Below the pieces are notes generated by a model. The model saw nothing but the letters and a program-made list of their open reading frames with translations. It did not search any database and was not told the DNA's origin. Of a DNA stretch of 64,000 bases, positions 1 to 8,838 are shown one piece after another. The DNA is from JAAYTD01 sp964472015 (lineage in GTDB: Bacteria; Bacteroidota; Ignavibacteria; Kapaibacteriales; UBA2268). Made by a program: the position numbers and the translations under genes. The stretch covers positions 1 to 64,000 of the forward strand of contig CAYYIP010000007.1 of NCBI GenBank assembly GCA_964472015.1. The letters run 5' to 3'. Positions within the stretch are counted from its first letter, which is position 1. Each line of letters begins with the position of its first letter.

Positions 1-224
1 CTGCATTTACTATGTGGATTGTTGTTGGAATTCTAATTGCAACAATTGAGTTAAATATAAATTCGATAATCAAAGGGATTTTTATTGCTTTCTTGGTTTT
101 ATTACCATCTGCAATTTTGATTGGTTGTAAAGAACCTGTTTCATTGATACCAATAATAATAATGACAACAATTTTAGGTGGACTACTTGGATTTTCAATT
201 AATAAAATTTTGACTAAAAAATGA
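1..224 (+). CDS. Small hydrophobic membrane protein, probably 5' partial
   Basis: The frame is open to the left edge, so the true start may lie outside the window; the first in-frame ATG is at 12 and gives 70 residues. The product is almost entirely hydrophobic, with segments around residues 3-22, 20-40 and 45-65 that could form two or three membrane helices, and ends in a short basic tail (KILTKK). The stop overlaps the start of the next gene by four bases (ATGA at 221-224), so the two are probably translated together. I do not recognise the family and see no catalytic motif. Confidence 0.55.
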   Translation, partial: AFTMWIVVGILIATIELNINSIIKGIFIAFLVLLPSAILIGCKEPVSLIPIIIMTTILGGLLGFSINKILTKK

Positions 225-574
225 GTACTTTTTCAGAGATTTGTATTTATGAGGTAAAACCTGACAAGGTTGATGAATTTGAAAAATTGATTGAAGAAGT
301 TGCAGAACATCATAAATCCTTTGTAGGTGTGTTTGATGTAAAATATATCAAAAGAACACATAGACAAAAGGACTTTAATTCGGTAAAAAATGGAGAACCT
401 GCAATCCGATTGACAAGAAAACCAAAAAGCGTAACTTATATTTTATATTGGGAGCTTGAAAATGAATTGATTCATGCCGAAGCAACAAAATCCGGATTAG
501 AAAAATTTTACAAACAATTCAACCGATGTTTAACAACAATGCCGAAAATAATACTTGGAGAGAAGATAAAATAA
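221..574 (+). CDS. ABM-like (dimeric alpha/beta barrel) protein
   Basis: A 117-residue soluble protein. The opening (EICIYEVKPDKVDEFEKLI) and the following helix resemble the antibiotic-biosynthesis-monooxygenase/ferredoxin-like fold, in which a strand with the word 'KPDK..EFE' leads into an amphipathic helix. The middle (SVTYILYWELENE) would be another strand pair. The fold assignment rests on this pattern only; no active-site residues can be named. It overlaps the preceding membrane-protein gene by four bases. The next 190 bases to the aquaporin gene hold no gene. Confidence 0.5.
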   Translation: MSTFSEICIYEVKPDKVDEFEKLIEEVAEHHKSFVGVFDVKYIKRTHRQKDFNSVKNGEPAIRLTRKPKSVTYILYWELENELIHAEATKSGLEKFYKQFNRCLTTMPKIILGEKIK

Positions 575-765
575 AGCACGACAGTGTTTGAGCGTGGTGA
601 AGTTTTGTACTTTAAAACCTGCCGGTGTACAAAGTTTAAAACCGTTACGAGCTAGTTAAAATAACAAATAGAACATACAAAAAATATAAGTGGAGCCCAG
701 AACCCACTAAAAAAAAAACGGGGCGAAAACCGAAAAGCCAAACGAGTAGGAGTAAATATTAAAAA

Positions 766-1443
766 ATGAAAAAAAATTTAGCAGAATTTTTAGGAACATT
801 TTGGTTAGTATTAGGCGGATGCGGGAGTGCAGTGCTTGCTGCAGGCTTTCCAGAATTAGGGATTGGACTTTTAGGAGTCTCATTAGCATTTGGACTTACA
901 GTTCTAACTATCGCATATTCAATGGGGCATATTTCAGGTGCACATTTAAATCCTGCTGTAACAATTGGTTTATGGATGGGTGGAAGAATTAGTGCGAAAG
1001 AAATTTTACCTTATATTATATCTCAGATTTTAGGGGCAATTGCAGCAGCAGGAGTTCTTTATATTATTGTTACAGGAAATGGAAGTGAAATAGGCTCTTT
1101 TGCCGCAAACGGATATGGAGAACATTCGCCCGGTGGATATAATATGATAGCTGCAATTGTAACAGAATTAGTTATGACCTTTATGTTCCTATTAGTTATT
1201 TTGGGAGCAACAGATGAAAAAGCACCAAAGGGATTTGCTGGTTTAGCAATTGGACTTGCATTAACTCTTATTCACTTAATAAGCATACCAGTAACAAATA
1301 CTTCAGTGAATCCTGCAAGAAGTATAAGTCAAGCACTATTTGTTGGCGATTGGGCTATTTCTCAATTATGGTTGTTTATTATAGTTCCAATAGTAGGTGC
1401 TGCTTTGGCAGGTCTTGTATATAAATTTTTAAAAACGAAGTAA
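766..1443 (+). CDS. aqpZ: Aquaporin Z-type water channel
   Basis: A 225-residue MIP-family channel that moves water across the inner membrane. Both half-helix motifs are present: NPA at residues 62-64 (HLNPAVT) and at 182-184 (SVNPARS). The constriction residues of the water-selective class can be placed by alignment to E. coli AqpZ: Phe42, His170, Thr179 and Arg185, which argues for a water channel and not a glycerol facilitator. Six membrane helices can be traced and the length matches AqpZ (231). No Shine-Dalgarno sequence is obvious before the ATG. A strong terminator hairpin follows at 1531-1572, so it is probably monocistronic. G+C is higher than in the AT-rich core genes. Confidence 0.95.
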   Translation: MKKNLAEFLGTFWLVLGGCGSAVLAAGFPELGIGLLGVSLAFGLTVLTIAYSMGHISGAHLNPAVTIGLWMGGRISAKEILPYIISQILGAIAAAGVLYIIVTGNGSEIGSFAANGYGEHSPGGYNMIAAIVTELVMTFMFLLVILGATDEKAPKGFAGLAIGLALTLIHLISIPVTNTSVNPARSISQALFVGDWAISQLWLFIIVPIVGAALAGLVYKFLKTK

Positions 1444-1479
1444 GACCTAATTAATAATCAAGTTAAAATTGTGCAGATT

Positions 1480-1551
1480 AATATCCAAAAAGAAACTTGA
1501 TATTATAATTTAGCTTTATGCAGAAATAAAAACTCCATTGTAAGTTGCTTA
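1480..1551. repeat. Direct repeat A, left of the nitroreductase gene
   Basis: About 70 bases that recur in degenerate form at 2281-2347. The best shared block is AGCTTTATGCAGAAATAAAA, preceded in both by an 'AATATC-A-rich-ACTTGATATT' stretch and followed by ATTGTAAGTT. The two copies bracket the nitroreductase gene. In this copy the right end forms the left arm of a terminator hairpin. Confidence 0.65.
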
Positions 1552-1572
1552 TTCTTACAATGGAGTTTTTTT
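1531..1572 (+). terminator. Rho-independent terminator after aqpZ
   Basis: A perfect 14-bp stem (1531-1544 AACTCCATTGTAAG with 1554-1567) around a nine-base loop, followed by a T tract to 1572. Its A-rich left flank could also let it act on the other strand. Confidence 0.85.
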
Positions 1573-1695
1573 ATAATTTTATAAAACTCCAACTTTTTAA
1601 AACTTGGACAAGTTTTTAGGTGTAAAATGAAACCTTGTTTTTAAAAATACGTTAAAGCATAGTGTTAATGTTAAAGATTTTAAAATTTCGAAATT

Positions 1696-2262
1696 ATGGA
1701 TACTTATGAATTAATTAAATCGAGACGTAGTCCGAGAAGCTATTCTGATAAAGCTATTAGTGCTGAAGATTTGGAAAAAATGTTTGATGCTGCTCGTTGG
1801 GCTGCTTCTGCATATAATATACAACCTTGGCGTTTTATATATGCCGACAAAGAAAAACATCCTGAATTATACAATAAGATTTTAGGCTTAATGGTTGAGT
1901 TTAATCAAAGATGGGCCAAAGCCGCTCCTGTTTTAATACTTACTTTAGTTAATACAAAAAATCCAAAAACTGGCGACACTTTGAGTCATTCTAGATATGA
2001 TTTAGGCTTGGCTGTAGGAAATATGATGATTATGGCTACATCATTAGGAATTTCTTTACGCAATATGAGTGGGTTTGATGCAAACAAAGCACGAGAGGTA
2101 TTAAATATACCTGAGAATATGGAAGCTGTAACAATTATTGCTGCAGGCTATCGCGGCTTGCCTGAAAATCTGCCTCCCGATATGTATAAAATGGAAACTA
2201 TGCCACGTGAAAGATTGGAATTAAGTGAAATTGTTTTTAATAAAGTATTCGATAAAGAATAA
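1696..2262 (+). CDS. Nitroreductase family FMN oxidoreductase
   Basis: A 188-residue NAD(P)H:FMN oxidoreductase of the nitroreductase superfamily, likely a cytosolic homodimer. The N-terminus carries the family's flavin-phosphate-binding word (KSRRSPRSYSD, residues 9-19). Then comes an AARWAASAYNIQPWRFI segment typical of the FMN pocket. A Gly-rich later segment (AAGYRGLPENLPP) is the usual second flavin contact. The physiological substrate cannot be read from sequence. It stands alone between a terminator and a convergent gene set, flanked by two copies of a 70-bp direct repeat, which suggests it arrived as a small cassette. Confidence 0.9.
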   Translation: MDTYELIKSRRSPRSYSDKAISAEDLEKMFDAARWAASAYNIQPWRFIYADKEKHPELYNKILGLMVEFNQRWAKAAPVLILTLVNTKNPKTGDTLSHSRYDLGLAVGNMMIMATSLGISLRNMSGFDANKAREVLNIPENMEAVTIIAAGYRGLPENLPPDMYKMETMPRERLELSEIVFNKVFDKE

Positions 2263-2280
2263 AAAAACAATATAAACCTA

Positions 2281-2347
2281 AATATCAAAAAAGCAACTTG
2301 ATATTTATAGCTTTATGCAGAAATAAAAGTTTTATTGTAAGTTACTT
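2281..2347. repeat. Direct repeat B, right of the nitroreductase gene
   Basis: Degenerate second copy of the repeat at 1480-1551. Its right end runs into the last codons of the anti-sigma-like gene on the minus strand (residues KQSNLQ and stop). The repeat may therefore be the 3' tail of such an operon copied to the other side of the nitroreductase gene. Confidence 0.6.
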
Positions 2348-2658
2348 TGTTTTTCGGCAAAAAAGAAAAGTAAAAGAACCACAATCGGAGCTGTCATTAT
2401 TGCTCCAAAATAATAAAGCAGGGGAACTTGTAAAATAAAAAAGTAGAGTTCTGTAACAACTTTATTAAAGTCAATCAACAATACGGAAATCAATACCCCA
2501 ATCGAGGTAAATACTGGTACAATCCATTTTGCCTTTCTTACTTTCTTTCGTGGAAGTTGATTTAATACACAGTCAGAAAATCCGTTGTCTTGAATTTCGG
2601 ACTTATTTCTACCGAAAAAATCATTTAATATTTTATCGTTATCGTTTTTATTTGCCAT
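2332..2658 (-). CDS. Probable membrane anti-sigma factor
   Basis: A 108-residue protein whose gene overlaps the end of the ECF sigma gene by 11 bases, the usual place for the cognate anti-sigma. It has a charged N-terminus (about 45 residues), then two hydrophobic helices at about residues 46-62 and 76-99. The zinc-binding HxxxCxxC motif of ZAS-type anti-sigma factors is absent, so assignment as an anti-sigma rests on position and topology and not on a domain signature. It is also shorter than classical anti-sigma factors. Confidence 0.55.
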   Translation of the reverse strand: MANKNDNDKILNDFFGRNKSEIQDNGFSDCVLNQLPRKKVRKAKWIVPVFTSIGVLISVLLIDFNKVVTELYFFILQVPLLYYFGAIMTAPIVVLLLFFFAEKQSNLQ

Positions 2659-3190
2659 AACCTTGTTCCATTAAAAATTTAGCCATTTTCTTTTTGCTTT
2701 TCATAATATGCGTTTTTACAGTTCCAAGCGGTAATTTCAATATCTTTGCTGTTTCCTTATGAGTCATTTCTTCCATATAACATAGTAAAATTACTGCTTT
2801 TTCTTCTTCGCTAAGCAATTTTAACGCGGTGTAAATATCATTTTTTACTATTGAATATTCAATTTCCGAACTGTTTTTTTTGTCAATTTCAGCTATATTT
2901 AAGTCCTCAAAATGTTTTTTTGCTCGCACTGAATCATAAAAAGTGTTGTATGCTATACGAAAAAGCCAAGTTGAAAACGCTGAAATGCCCTTAAACGAAC
3001 GGATATTCAGATATGCTTTGATAAAAGTTTCCTGTGCCAAATCATCCGAAAGCATAGAATCGCCCAAGGTAAGATTGAGCAGGAATCTCCGCACAGATGA
3101 CTGATATTTAAGTACCAGCTTATCAAAAGCACGGCGGTCATCATTGATAACCACCTGCGAAACCCAAAGCATATCTTCCACTTTACTCAT
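2648..3190 (-). CDS. ECF-family RNA polymerase sigma factor
   Basis: A 180-residue sigma-70 family protein of the extracytoplasmic-function group. Region 2 is seen at about residues 20-92 (LVLKYQSSVRRF, DDLAQETFIKAY, FSTWLFRIAYNTF, the last with the core-binding and -10 recognition helices). Region 4 is at about 118-172 (LSEEEKAVILLCYMEEMTHK, then the helix-turn-helix LPLGTVKTHIMKSKKKM). It directs RNA polymerase to a small regulon, usually in response to an envelope signal. It lies 7 bases after the gene at 3198-3803 and overlaps the anti-sigma-like gene, so the three form one operon on the minus strand. Confidence 0.93.
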   Translation of the reverse strand: MSKVEDMLWVSQVVINDDRRAFDKLVLKYQSSVRRFLLNLTLGDSMLSDDLAQETFIKAYLNIRSFKGISAFSTWLFRIAYNTFYDSVRAKKHFEDLNIAEIDKKNSSEIEYSIVKNDIYTALKLLSEEEKAVILLCYMEEMTHKETAKILKLPLGTVKTHIMKSKKKMAKFLMEQGYGK

Positions 3191-3197
3191 TTACAGC

Positions 3198-3803
3198 CTA
3201 TTCTTCGTTATTGTGTTTTTTTTCAATAAAATAAAGCAGTAAAAAAGCTATGCCCAAACATAGTAGAATTGTAGTTGGTACTATCAAAGTATTATCTCTT
3301 CCTAATAATCCTAAAATAATTCCTCCCAATCCACCAGCCAGCCCAATAATTCCATTTTTAAGGTTAGATGAAGGCTTTTTTATTGGTTTTTCAAAAAACT
3401 TATCGGGAAGCTGTTGACCTGCTTCAAGCGATTTTATATAAAATTCATAACGTAATTTTTCAAGTTCTTTTCTATGTTTTAAGACAAAAAAGACAATAAG
3501 AAACACAGCAGCACACGTAACTAAAAGAGGTAAAACAATGATAAGAAATACAAGTGTTTTTATAAAGTCTTTATCATCTAAGGGAGGGGAATCGCTTTCT
3601 AAATTCAAATCTTTTATTTTAGTATTTACAGCTGTTTCCACTAGTCTATTAATAAGATCTTTAAACTCATTTGTTTCAGAAATAGTATCTAAAGATTGAA
3701 CTACTGTTGAATCTTGAAGGTCTGAAAGTGTGTCAGGCTGAGATGATAGGCTGATTCCAAAGCCTAAAAAAAATATAATCACAATTAATTCAAGTTTTTT
3801 CAT
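3198..3803 (-). CDS. Membrane protein of an ECF sigma operon (DUF6249-like)
   Basis: A 201-residue protein with an N-terminal signal sequence (cleavage plausible near residue 21, SLSSQ), a periplasmic stretch rich in Asp, Ser and Thr, one membrane segment at about 84-108, a cytoplasmic charged stretch (LKHRKELEKLRYEFYIKSLE), and two more hydrophobic segments at about 150-190. The combination of a short periplasmic N-terminus, a coiled basic helix and a hydrophobic tail recalls DUF6249-type proteins that accompany sigma/anti-sigma pairs in Bacteroidota; this is a resemblance and not a confirmed match. It is the first gene of the operon. Confidence 0.55.
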   Translation of the reverse strand: MKKLELIVIIFFLGFGISLSSQPDTLSDLQDSTVVQSLDTISETNEFKDLINRLVETAVNTKIKDLNLESDSPPLDDKDFIKTLVFLIIVLPLLVTCAAVFLIVFFVLKHRKELEKLRYEFYIKSLEAGQQLPDKFFEKPIKKPSSNLKNGIIGLAGGLGGIILGLLGRDNTLIVPTTILLCLGIAFLLLYFIEKKHNNEE

Positions 3804-4090
3804 TTTCTTTTTTTTATTTGTTAATAAATTTTTGTTTATATATTAGACGTAATTAAATATACGTTTGGATTTAAAAAGAGATTTTTTCGTGTATGTTTTT
3901 CTTTTAGTTCGACATAATATTCCTCTTTTTGAATATGATTTCCAAGCCTGATTTTTTATATTTGAAATGCCTAATTTAACTAAAAATTGAATACTTAAAA
4001 CTAAACAAATTAAAGTTATAAACGTAATATTAACAGAAATAGATTATATTATAAAAAACTTATTTTTGTTAATAATAATATATTAAAAAA

Positions 4091-5233
4091 ATGAAAACAA
4101 AACTATTAATTCTATTATCATTTATTAGCTTTACTTTCTTAGTTCAAGCTCAAGAAATTAGTAACGGTGTGATGCGTTTTAACGACCTTCGTAAACCTAT
4201 TTACAGAGAAATAATAAATATTCCCGATGTGAAAGGTTACAAAGTATTGAAATGTGATTTTCATATGCACACTATTTTTTCCGACGGACAGGTATGGCCT
4301 ACCATTCGCGCTCAAGAAGCGTGGGAAGACGGATTAGATGCAATGGCTTTAACAGAACACGTTGAATATCATCCTCATAAGAATTCTGTTGAGGTAAATC
4401 ATAATCGTTCGTATGAGCTCATTGAAGAGCTTTCTAAGAAAAACGACGTTATCTTGATAAAAGGAACAGAAATTACGCGTCAAACACCTCCCGGACATTT
4501 CAATGCTATTTTCATTGGAGATGCTTCTTCTTATATTGAAGATAATAGCTCTGAAAGAGATTTGGAAGCAATAATGAAAGCTGTTGAGCAAAAAGCATTT
4601 ATTTTTTGGAATCATCCTGGTTGGCGACCTAATATTGAAGGTTCGTATGAATGGCTTCCTTTTTTAGATGATTTGTACAAAAAAAATATACTACGCGGGA
4701 TTGAAGTAATTAACGGATTTGGATTTCATATGAAAGCTCTTGATTGGTGTGTAGATAAAGGTTTAACCGTGATGGGGACTTCCGATATTCACAATCTTGT
4801 TGGACACGATTACGATAGAAGCAAAAAATATGTTCATCGCACTATGACTCTTGTTATGGCGAAAGATAGAACGCAAGAAGCTATTCGCGAAGCCTTGAAT
4901 GCTGGAAGAACTGTTGCTTGGGCAAGTAAATATTTAGCAGGGAAAGAAGAAAATGTTAAAAACCTATTCAATGCTTGCGTGAAACTGTTACCGAGCCATT
5001 TTAGCCAAGAAAATAAAAATGGAACAAAGACAAACTTTTATGAAATTCAGAATAATAGTGATTTGTATTTCGAATTAGAACTCACAGCGGGAGAAGGTAC
5101 TCAAAAAATAACGCTTTATCCTATGTCTTCGCAACTCATTTCTGCTGAATCTGGTCAACGGTCCATCTCTTATGATGTAACTAATGCTTATATTAGAAGT
5201 AATAAATATCTCAACATAAGTTTTGGTCTGTGA
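4091..5233 (+). CDS. Secreted PHP-domain phosphoesterase-like protein
   Basis: A 380-residue protein with a signal peptide (residues 1-20, cleavage VQA-Q). A PHP metallo-hydrolase domain follows: CDFHMHTIFSDG gives His58, His60 and Asp65; LTEHVEYHPH gives His90 and His94 or His96; later metal-ligand words are PGHFNAIF, FWNHPGW and GTSDIHN. PHP enzymes use two or three metal ions to cleave phosphate esters. The exported form resembles the phosphodiesterase-like PHP proteins common in Bacteroidota. Residues about 300-380 form an extra beta-rich tail without recognisable motifs. The gene is monocistronic, ended by the hairpin at 5264-5310. Confidence 0.85.
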   Translation: MKTKLLILLSFISFTFLVQAQEISNGVMRFNDLRKPIYREIINIPDVKGYKVLKCDFHMHTIFSDGQVWPTIRAQEAWEDGLDAMALTEHVEYHPHKNSVEVNHNRSYELIEELSKKNDVILIKGTEITRQTPPGHFNAIFIGDASSYIEDNSSERDLEAIMKAVEQKAFIFWNHPGWRPNIEGSYEWLPFLDDLYKKNILRGIEVINGFGFHMKALDWCVDKGLTVMGTSDIHNLVGHDYDRSKKYVHRTMTLVMAKDRTQEAIREALNAGRTVAWASKYLAGKEENVKNLFNACVKLLPSHFSQENKNGTKTNFYEIQNNSDLYFELELTAGEGTQKITLYPMSSQLISAESGQRSISYDVTNAYIRSNKYLNISFGL

Positions 5234-5263
5234 TAGCTGTTGTATAATTAAACACTTTTTAAG

Positions 5264-5310
5264 CTGTTTGATTTTGACTTTACATAAAGTTAATTTCAAA
5301 CAGTTTTTTT
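5264..5310 (+). terminator. Terminator after the PHP gene; left part of repeat R1
   Basis: CTGTTTGATTTTGACTTT (5264-5281) can pair with 5286-5303 across a four-base loop with only two non-pairs and one G-T pair, then a run of seven T. The same hairpin recurs at 9379-9418. Confidence 0.8.
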
Positions 5311-5526
5311 GTCTGAGCTGGGATTTAAAATTCCTCTTTAAATTGAATGTTGGGGCGTATTGCTATACGTCCTTATTGTCCTTGACGGGGTAGTTATAAA
5401 AAATAGTATTATTTTTATTTTAAGATAATACTAATCTTTTTTTTCGTATGTTCTTATTTTGTTTTGAGATAATGTTTCTATTTTTTCAAAATGATTTCAA
5501 AGATTAAATTTTTTTGTTTATATTTG
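5264..5526. repeat. Repeat R1: left arm, palindromic core and right arm
   Basis: The longest of three related repeats. Its left part (5264-5402) matches R3 (9379-9516). Its right part (5330-5526) matches R2 (8486-8683). All three share a core of about 70 bases containing the imperfect palindrome GGGGCGTATTGCTATACGTCC (5352-5372). The right arm ends in TATATTTG (5519-5526), which fits a Bacteroidota -7 box, so R1 may supply a promoter to the restriction gene 100 bases downstream. This repeat fills most of the gene-free stretch 5234-5626. Confidence 0.9.
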
Positions 5527-5626
5527 CAAGGAATTGAAAAAGTAATGCTATATTTTTTCATAAACTATACGTTACTGCAAGTGTAAAAACCATTCGAAAT
5601 TTTATAAAACCAAAATCATCTAAAAT

Positions 5627-8383
5627 ATGGCATTAAGCTGGAATGAAATAAAAGATAGAGCATTAAATTTTTCAAAAAAATGGGCTGATGCTTCAAATGA
5701 AGAAGCGGATGCAAAACCGTTTTTAGTTGAGTTTTTTAATGTTTTTGGTATTGACAGAAAAAGAGTTGGTACTTTTGAGCATAAAGTTAAAAAATTAGAC
5801 GACAAAGACGGTTATATTGATATGCTTTGGAAAGGAATGATTTTAATTGAAATGAAAAGTCGGGGCAAAAACCTCGATAAAGCATATCAACAAGCAATTG
5901 ATTACACTCACGGGTTGACACAACACGAATTACCGAAATATATTCTCGTTTCCGATTTTGAAAACTTTCGGCTTTACGATCTTGAAGATGATAAACATAT
6001 AGAATTTAAACTCAAGGATCTTATAAACAACGTTCAGCATTTTGGCTACTTATTAGGCTATCAAAAGAAAGTTTACAAAGACGAAGACCCTGTAAACATC
6101 AAAGCAGCCGAGTTAATGGGCAAACTTCATGACAGACTAAAAGAAATCGGCTACACTGGACACCCTTTAGAAGTTTACTTGGTTCGTTTACTTTTCTGTA
6201 TGTTTGCTGAAGACACCACAATTTTTGAAAAACAACAATTCCAAGAATACATTGAACAACGTACCAACATTGACGGAAGCGACCTTGCAGCAAAACTGCA
6301 AGAACTTTTTCAGGTACTGAACACACCGAAAGACGAAAGATTTAAAAACCTTGACGAGCAACTTGCTGAATTTCCGTATATAAATGGAAAGTTATTTGAA
6401 GAAAACTTACCTACGGCAAGTTTTGACAGTAAAATGCGTCAAGCCCTTTTAGATTGTACTTCCATTGATTGGGGTAAAATTTCACCTGCAATTTTTGGGT
6501 CAATGTTCCAAAGTGTAATGAACCCAGAAGAACGTAGAAATCTTGGAGCACATTATACCTCTGAAAAGAACATTCTAAAACTGATTAAACCGCTTTTCCT
6601 TGATGACCTTTGGAGAGAGTTTGAAAGTGTAAAAGACAATAAAAATAAGCTCAAAGAATTTCATCAAAAACTTGGACATCTAAAGTTTCTTGATCCAGCT
6701 TGTGGATGTGGAAACTTCTTAATTATCACTTATCGGGAATTGCGACTTTTAGAATTAGAAGTCCTTAAAGAGTTGTATGGTGGTCAACAAGTCTTTGAAA
6801 TTAATCAAATAATGTTTGTAAACGTTGACCAATTTTATGGCATCGAATATGAGGAATTTCCTGCACGTATTGCCGAAGTAGCAATGTGGCTGATTGATCA
6901 CCAGATGAATATGCTTGTAAGCAACGAGTTTGGGCAGTATTACGTTCGTTTGCCCTTAAAGAAATCCGCCAAAATTATTTACGGTGATGCTTTAGAGATA
7001 GATTGGGCAAATATAGTTCCCAAAAATGAACTTTCGTATATTCTTGGAAATCCGCCTTTTATTGGCTCAAGAATAATGAATAAAAATCAAAAAGAAAGTT
7101 TGATAAAGGTTTTTGATAATGTTAAAAATACAGGTGACTTAGATTATGTAACAGGCTGGTATATTAAAGCAGCAAAATACATTCAGGACACAAAAATCAA
7201 GGTTGCTTTTGTATCTACAAACTCCATTGTTCAAGGTTTACAGACAAGTTTACTTTGGGGTCCAATGCTCAACAAATACAATATCAAAATTCACTTTGCA
7301 CATCGTACTTTTAAATGGAGTAACGAAGCTCGGGGAAATGCAGCAGTTTATTGTGTGATAGTTGGCTTTGCCAACTACGATACTAATAACAAAAGCATTT
7401 TTGAATATGAAGACATTAAAGGAGAAGCACACGAAATACAGGTAAAGAACATAAATCCTTACTTAGTTGATGCTAAAGACATTTTAGTAGAAAGAAGACA
7501 GAAAGCAATTTCAAAGGTACCTGAAATGTATTTTGGTAATATGCCAGCCGATGGTGGCGAATTACTATTTACAACTGAAGAAAAAAATGAATTTGTAGCA
7601 AAAGAACCAAATGCAGAAAAGTTTATTAAAAAGTTTATTGGTGCTGATGATTTTATAAATAATAAGGAACGATGGTGTTTGTGGTTACAAGACATAAATC
7701 CAACAGAATTAAAATCTCTAAAATTAGTTTTAGATAGAGTTCAAAAAGTTAAAGCGATTCGTGAAAAATCTTCTAGACCACATCTTGCACAAATACCACA
7801 TTTATTTGCTCAAATTACACAACCCAAAGATGTTGATTACATTTTGATTCCAAGAGTATCATCTGAAAACAGAAAATATATACCAATGGGTCTTTTTGAT
7901 AAAAACTCGATTGTAAGTGATACTTGTATGTTTATTCCCAACGGAAATAAATATCATTTTGGCGTTCTTATGTCGGCAATGCATATGGCTTGGGTAAAGT
8001 ACACTTGTGGAAGACTTAAAAGTGATTATCGATATTCAAAAGATATAGTTTACAATAATTATCCTTGGCCTGATAATCCAACCGAAAAGCAAATAATTGC
8101 AATTGAAACAGCAGCCCAAAAGGTTTTAGATGTTCGCTTGCAATTTCCAAACAGTAGCCTTGCTGATCTTTACGATCCTTTGACAATGCCATCTGAATTG
8201 GTAAAAGCACACAACGAACTCGACAAAGCTGTTGATTTGGCTTATAGACCACAAGCATTTACAAGTGAAGCTAATAGAATGGAATTTTTATTTGGGCTTT
8301 ACGAAAAATATACAGCGAATTTATTTATAAAAGTAAAGCCGAAAAAGATAAAAAAACTGAACACTAAAAACAAAGAAAATTAG
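5627..8383 (+). CDS. MmeI-like type IIL restriction-modification enzyme
   Basis: A single 918-residue chain combining nuclease, methyltransferase and target recognition; MmeI itself has 919 residues. The N-terminal PD-(D/E)xK nuclease shows Asp65 (GYIDMLW) and Glu75-x-Lys77 (IEMKSRG). A helical connector follows. The N6-adenine methyltransferase domain has the SAM-binding motif I at residues 355-364 (LDPACGCGNF) and catalytic motif IV NPPF at 475-478. The C-terminal third, roughly 620-850, is the variable target-recognition region, ending in a helical tail (KPKKIKKL). Such enzymes cut at a fixed distance from an asymmetric site and protect it by methylating one strand, so no partner gene is needed. 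Repeats R1 and R2 flank the gene and its G+C is above the core, both suggesting transfer. No frame damage is visible. Confidence 0.9.
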   Translation: MALSWNEIKDRALNFSKKWADASNEEADAKPFLVEFFNVFGIDRKRVGTFEHKVKKLDDKDGYIDMLWKGMILIEMKSRGKNLDKAYQQAIDYTHGLTQHELPKYILVSDFENFRLYDLEDDKHIEFKLKDLINNVQHFGYLLGYQKKVYKDEDPVNIKAAELMGKLHDRLKEIGYTGHPLEVYLVRLLFCMFAEDTTIFEKQQFQEYIEQRTNIDGSDLAAKLQELFQVLNTPKDERFKNLDEQLAEFPYINGKLFEENLPTASFDSKMRQALLDCTSIDWGKISPAIFGSMFQSVMNPEERRNLGAHYTSEKNILKLIKPLFLDDLWREFESVKDNKNKLKEFHQKLGHLKFLDPACGCGNFLIITYRELRLLELEVLKELYGGQQVFEINQIMFVNVDQFYGIEYEEFPARIAEVAMWLIDHQMNMLVSNEFGQYYVRLPLKKSAKIIYGDALEIDWANIVPKNELSYILGNPPFIGSRIMNKNQKESLIKVFDNVKNTGDLDYVTGWYIKAAKYIQDTKIKVAFVSTNSIVQGLQTSLLWGPMLNKYNIKIHFAHRTFKWSNEARGNAAVYCVIVGFANYDTNNKSIFEYEDIKGEAHEIQVKNINPYLVDAKDILVERRQKAISKVPEMYFGNMPADGGELLFTTEEKNEFVAKEPNAEKFIKKFIGADDFINNKERWCLWLQDINPTELKSLKLVLDRVQKVKAIREKSSRPHLAQIPHLFAQITQPKDVDYILIPRVSSENRKYIPMGLFDKNSIVSDTCMFIPNGNKYHFGVLMSAMHMAWVKYTCGRLKSDYRYSKDIVYNNYPWPDNPTEKQIIAIETAAQKVLDVRLQFPNSSLADLYDPLTMPSELVKAHNELDKAVDLAYRPQAFTSEANRMEFLFGLYEKYTANLFIKVKPKKIKKLNTKNKEN

Positions 8384-8485
8384 GCAGTAACACGCAGTAT
8401 TGTTAATTGCTGGTGCAGTAATAATATTGTCTGAACTATAATTTTTTTTGATTTGTGGGATTTATGTGTTTTTGAGATGTTTTTT

Positions 8486-8683
8486 ATTCCCCTTCAAATT
8501 GAATGTTGGGGCGTATTGCTATACGTCCTTATTGTCCTCGACGGGGTAGTTATAAAAAATAGTATTATTTTTATTTTAAGATAATACTAATCTTTTTTTT
8601 CGTATGTTCTTATTTTGTTTTGAGATAATGTTTCTATTTTTTCAAAATGATTTCAAAGATTAATTTTTTTTTGTTTATATTTG
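8486..8683. repeat. Repeat R2: core and right arm
   Basis: About 197 bases nearly identical to 5330-5526, shifted by one T in a T run. Contains the palindrome copy at 8508-8528 and ends in the same TATATTTG. It lies in the gene-free stretch 8384-8838, between the MmeI-like gene and the KilA-N gene; I see nothing else there. Confidence 0.9.
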
Positions 8684-8838
8684 AAATAACAATTTAACTA
8701 TAAAATTAAAACTAAATACTAAGCACTAAAAACTGCATTTTATCTTGCATTGAAATTTGATAAATGGAGATGCGATGTTTATATTAATAAATTTAATGCT
8801 AATTTTATTACCACTTTTAAAATAATGATACATATATT

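Noticed and set aside
575..700. Imperfectly palindromic spacer that might be an integron attC site
   Set aside because: A 7-bp TTTGTAC/GTACAAA stem and a GTTA-type end are visible, but the RYYYAAC/GTTRRRY core pair is not complete and no integrase is present.
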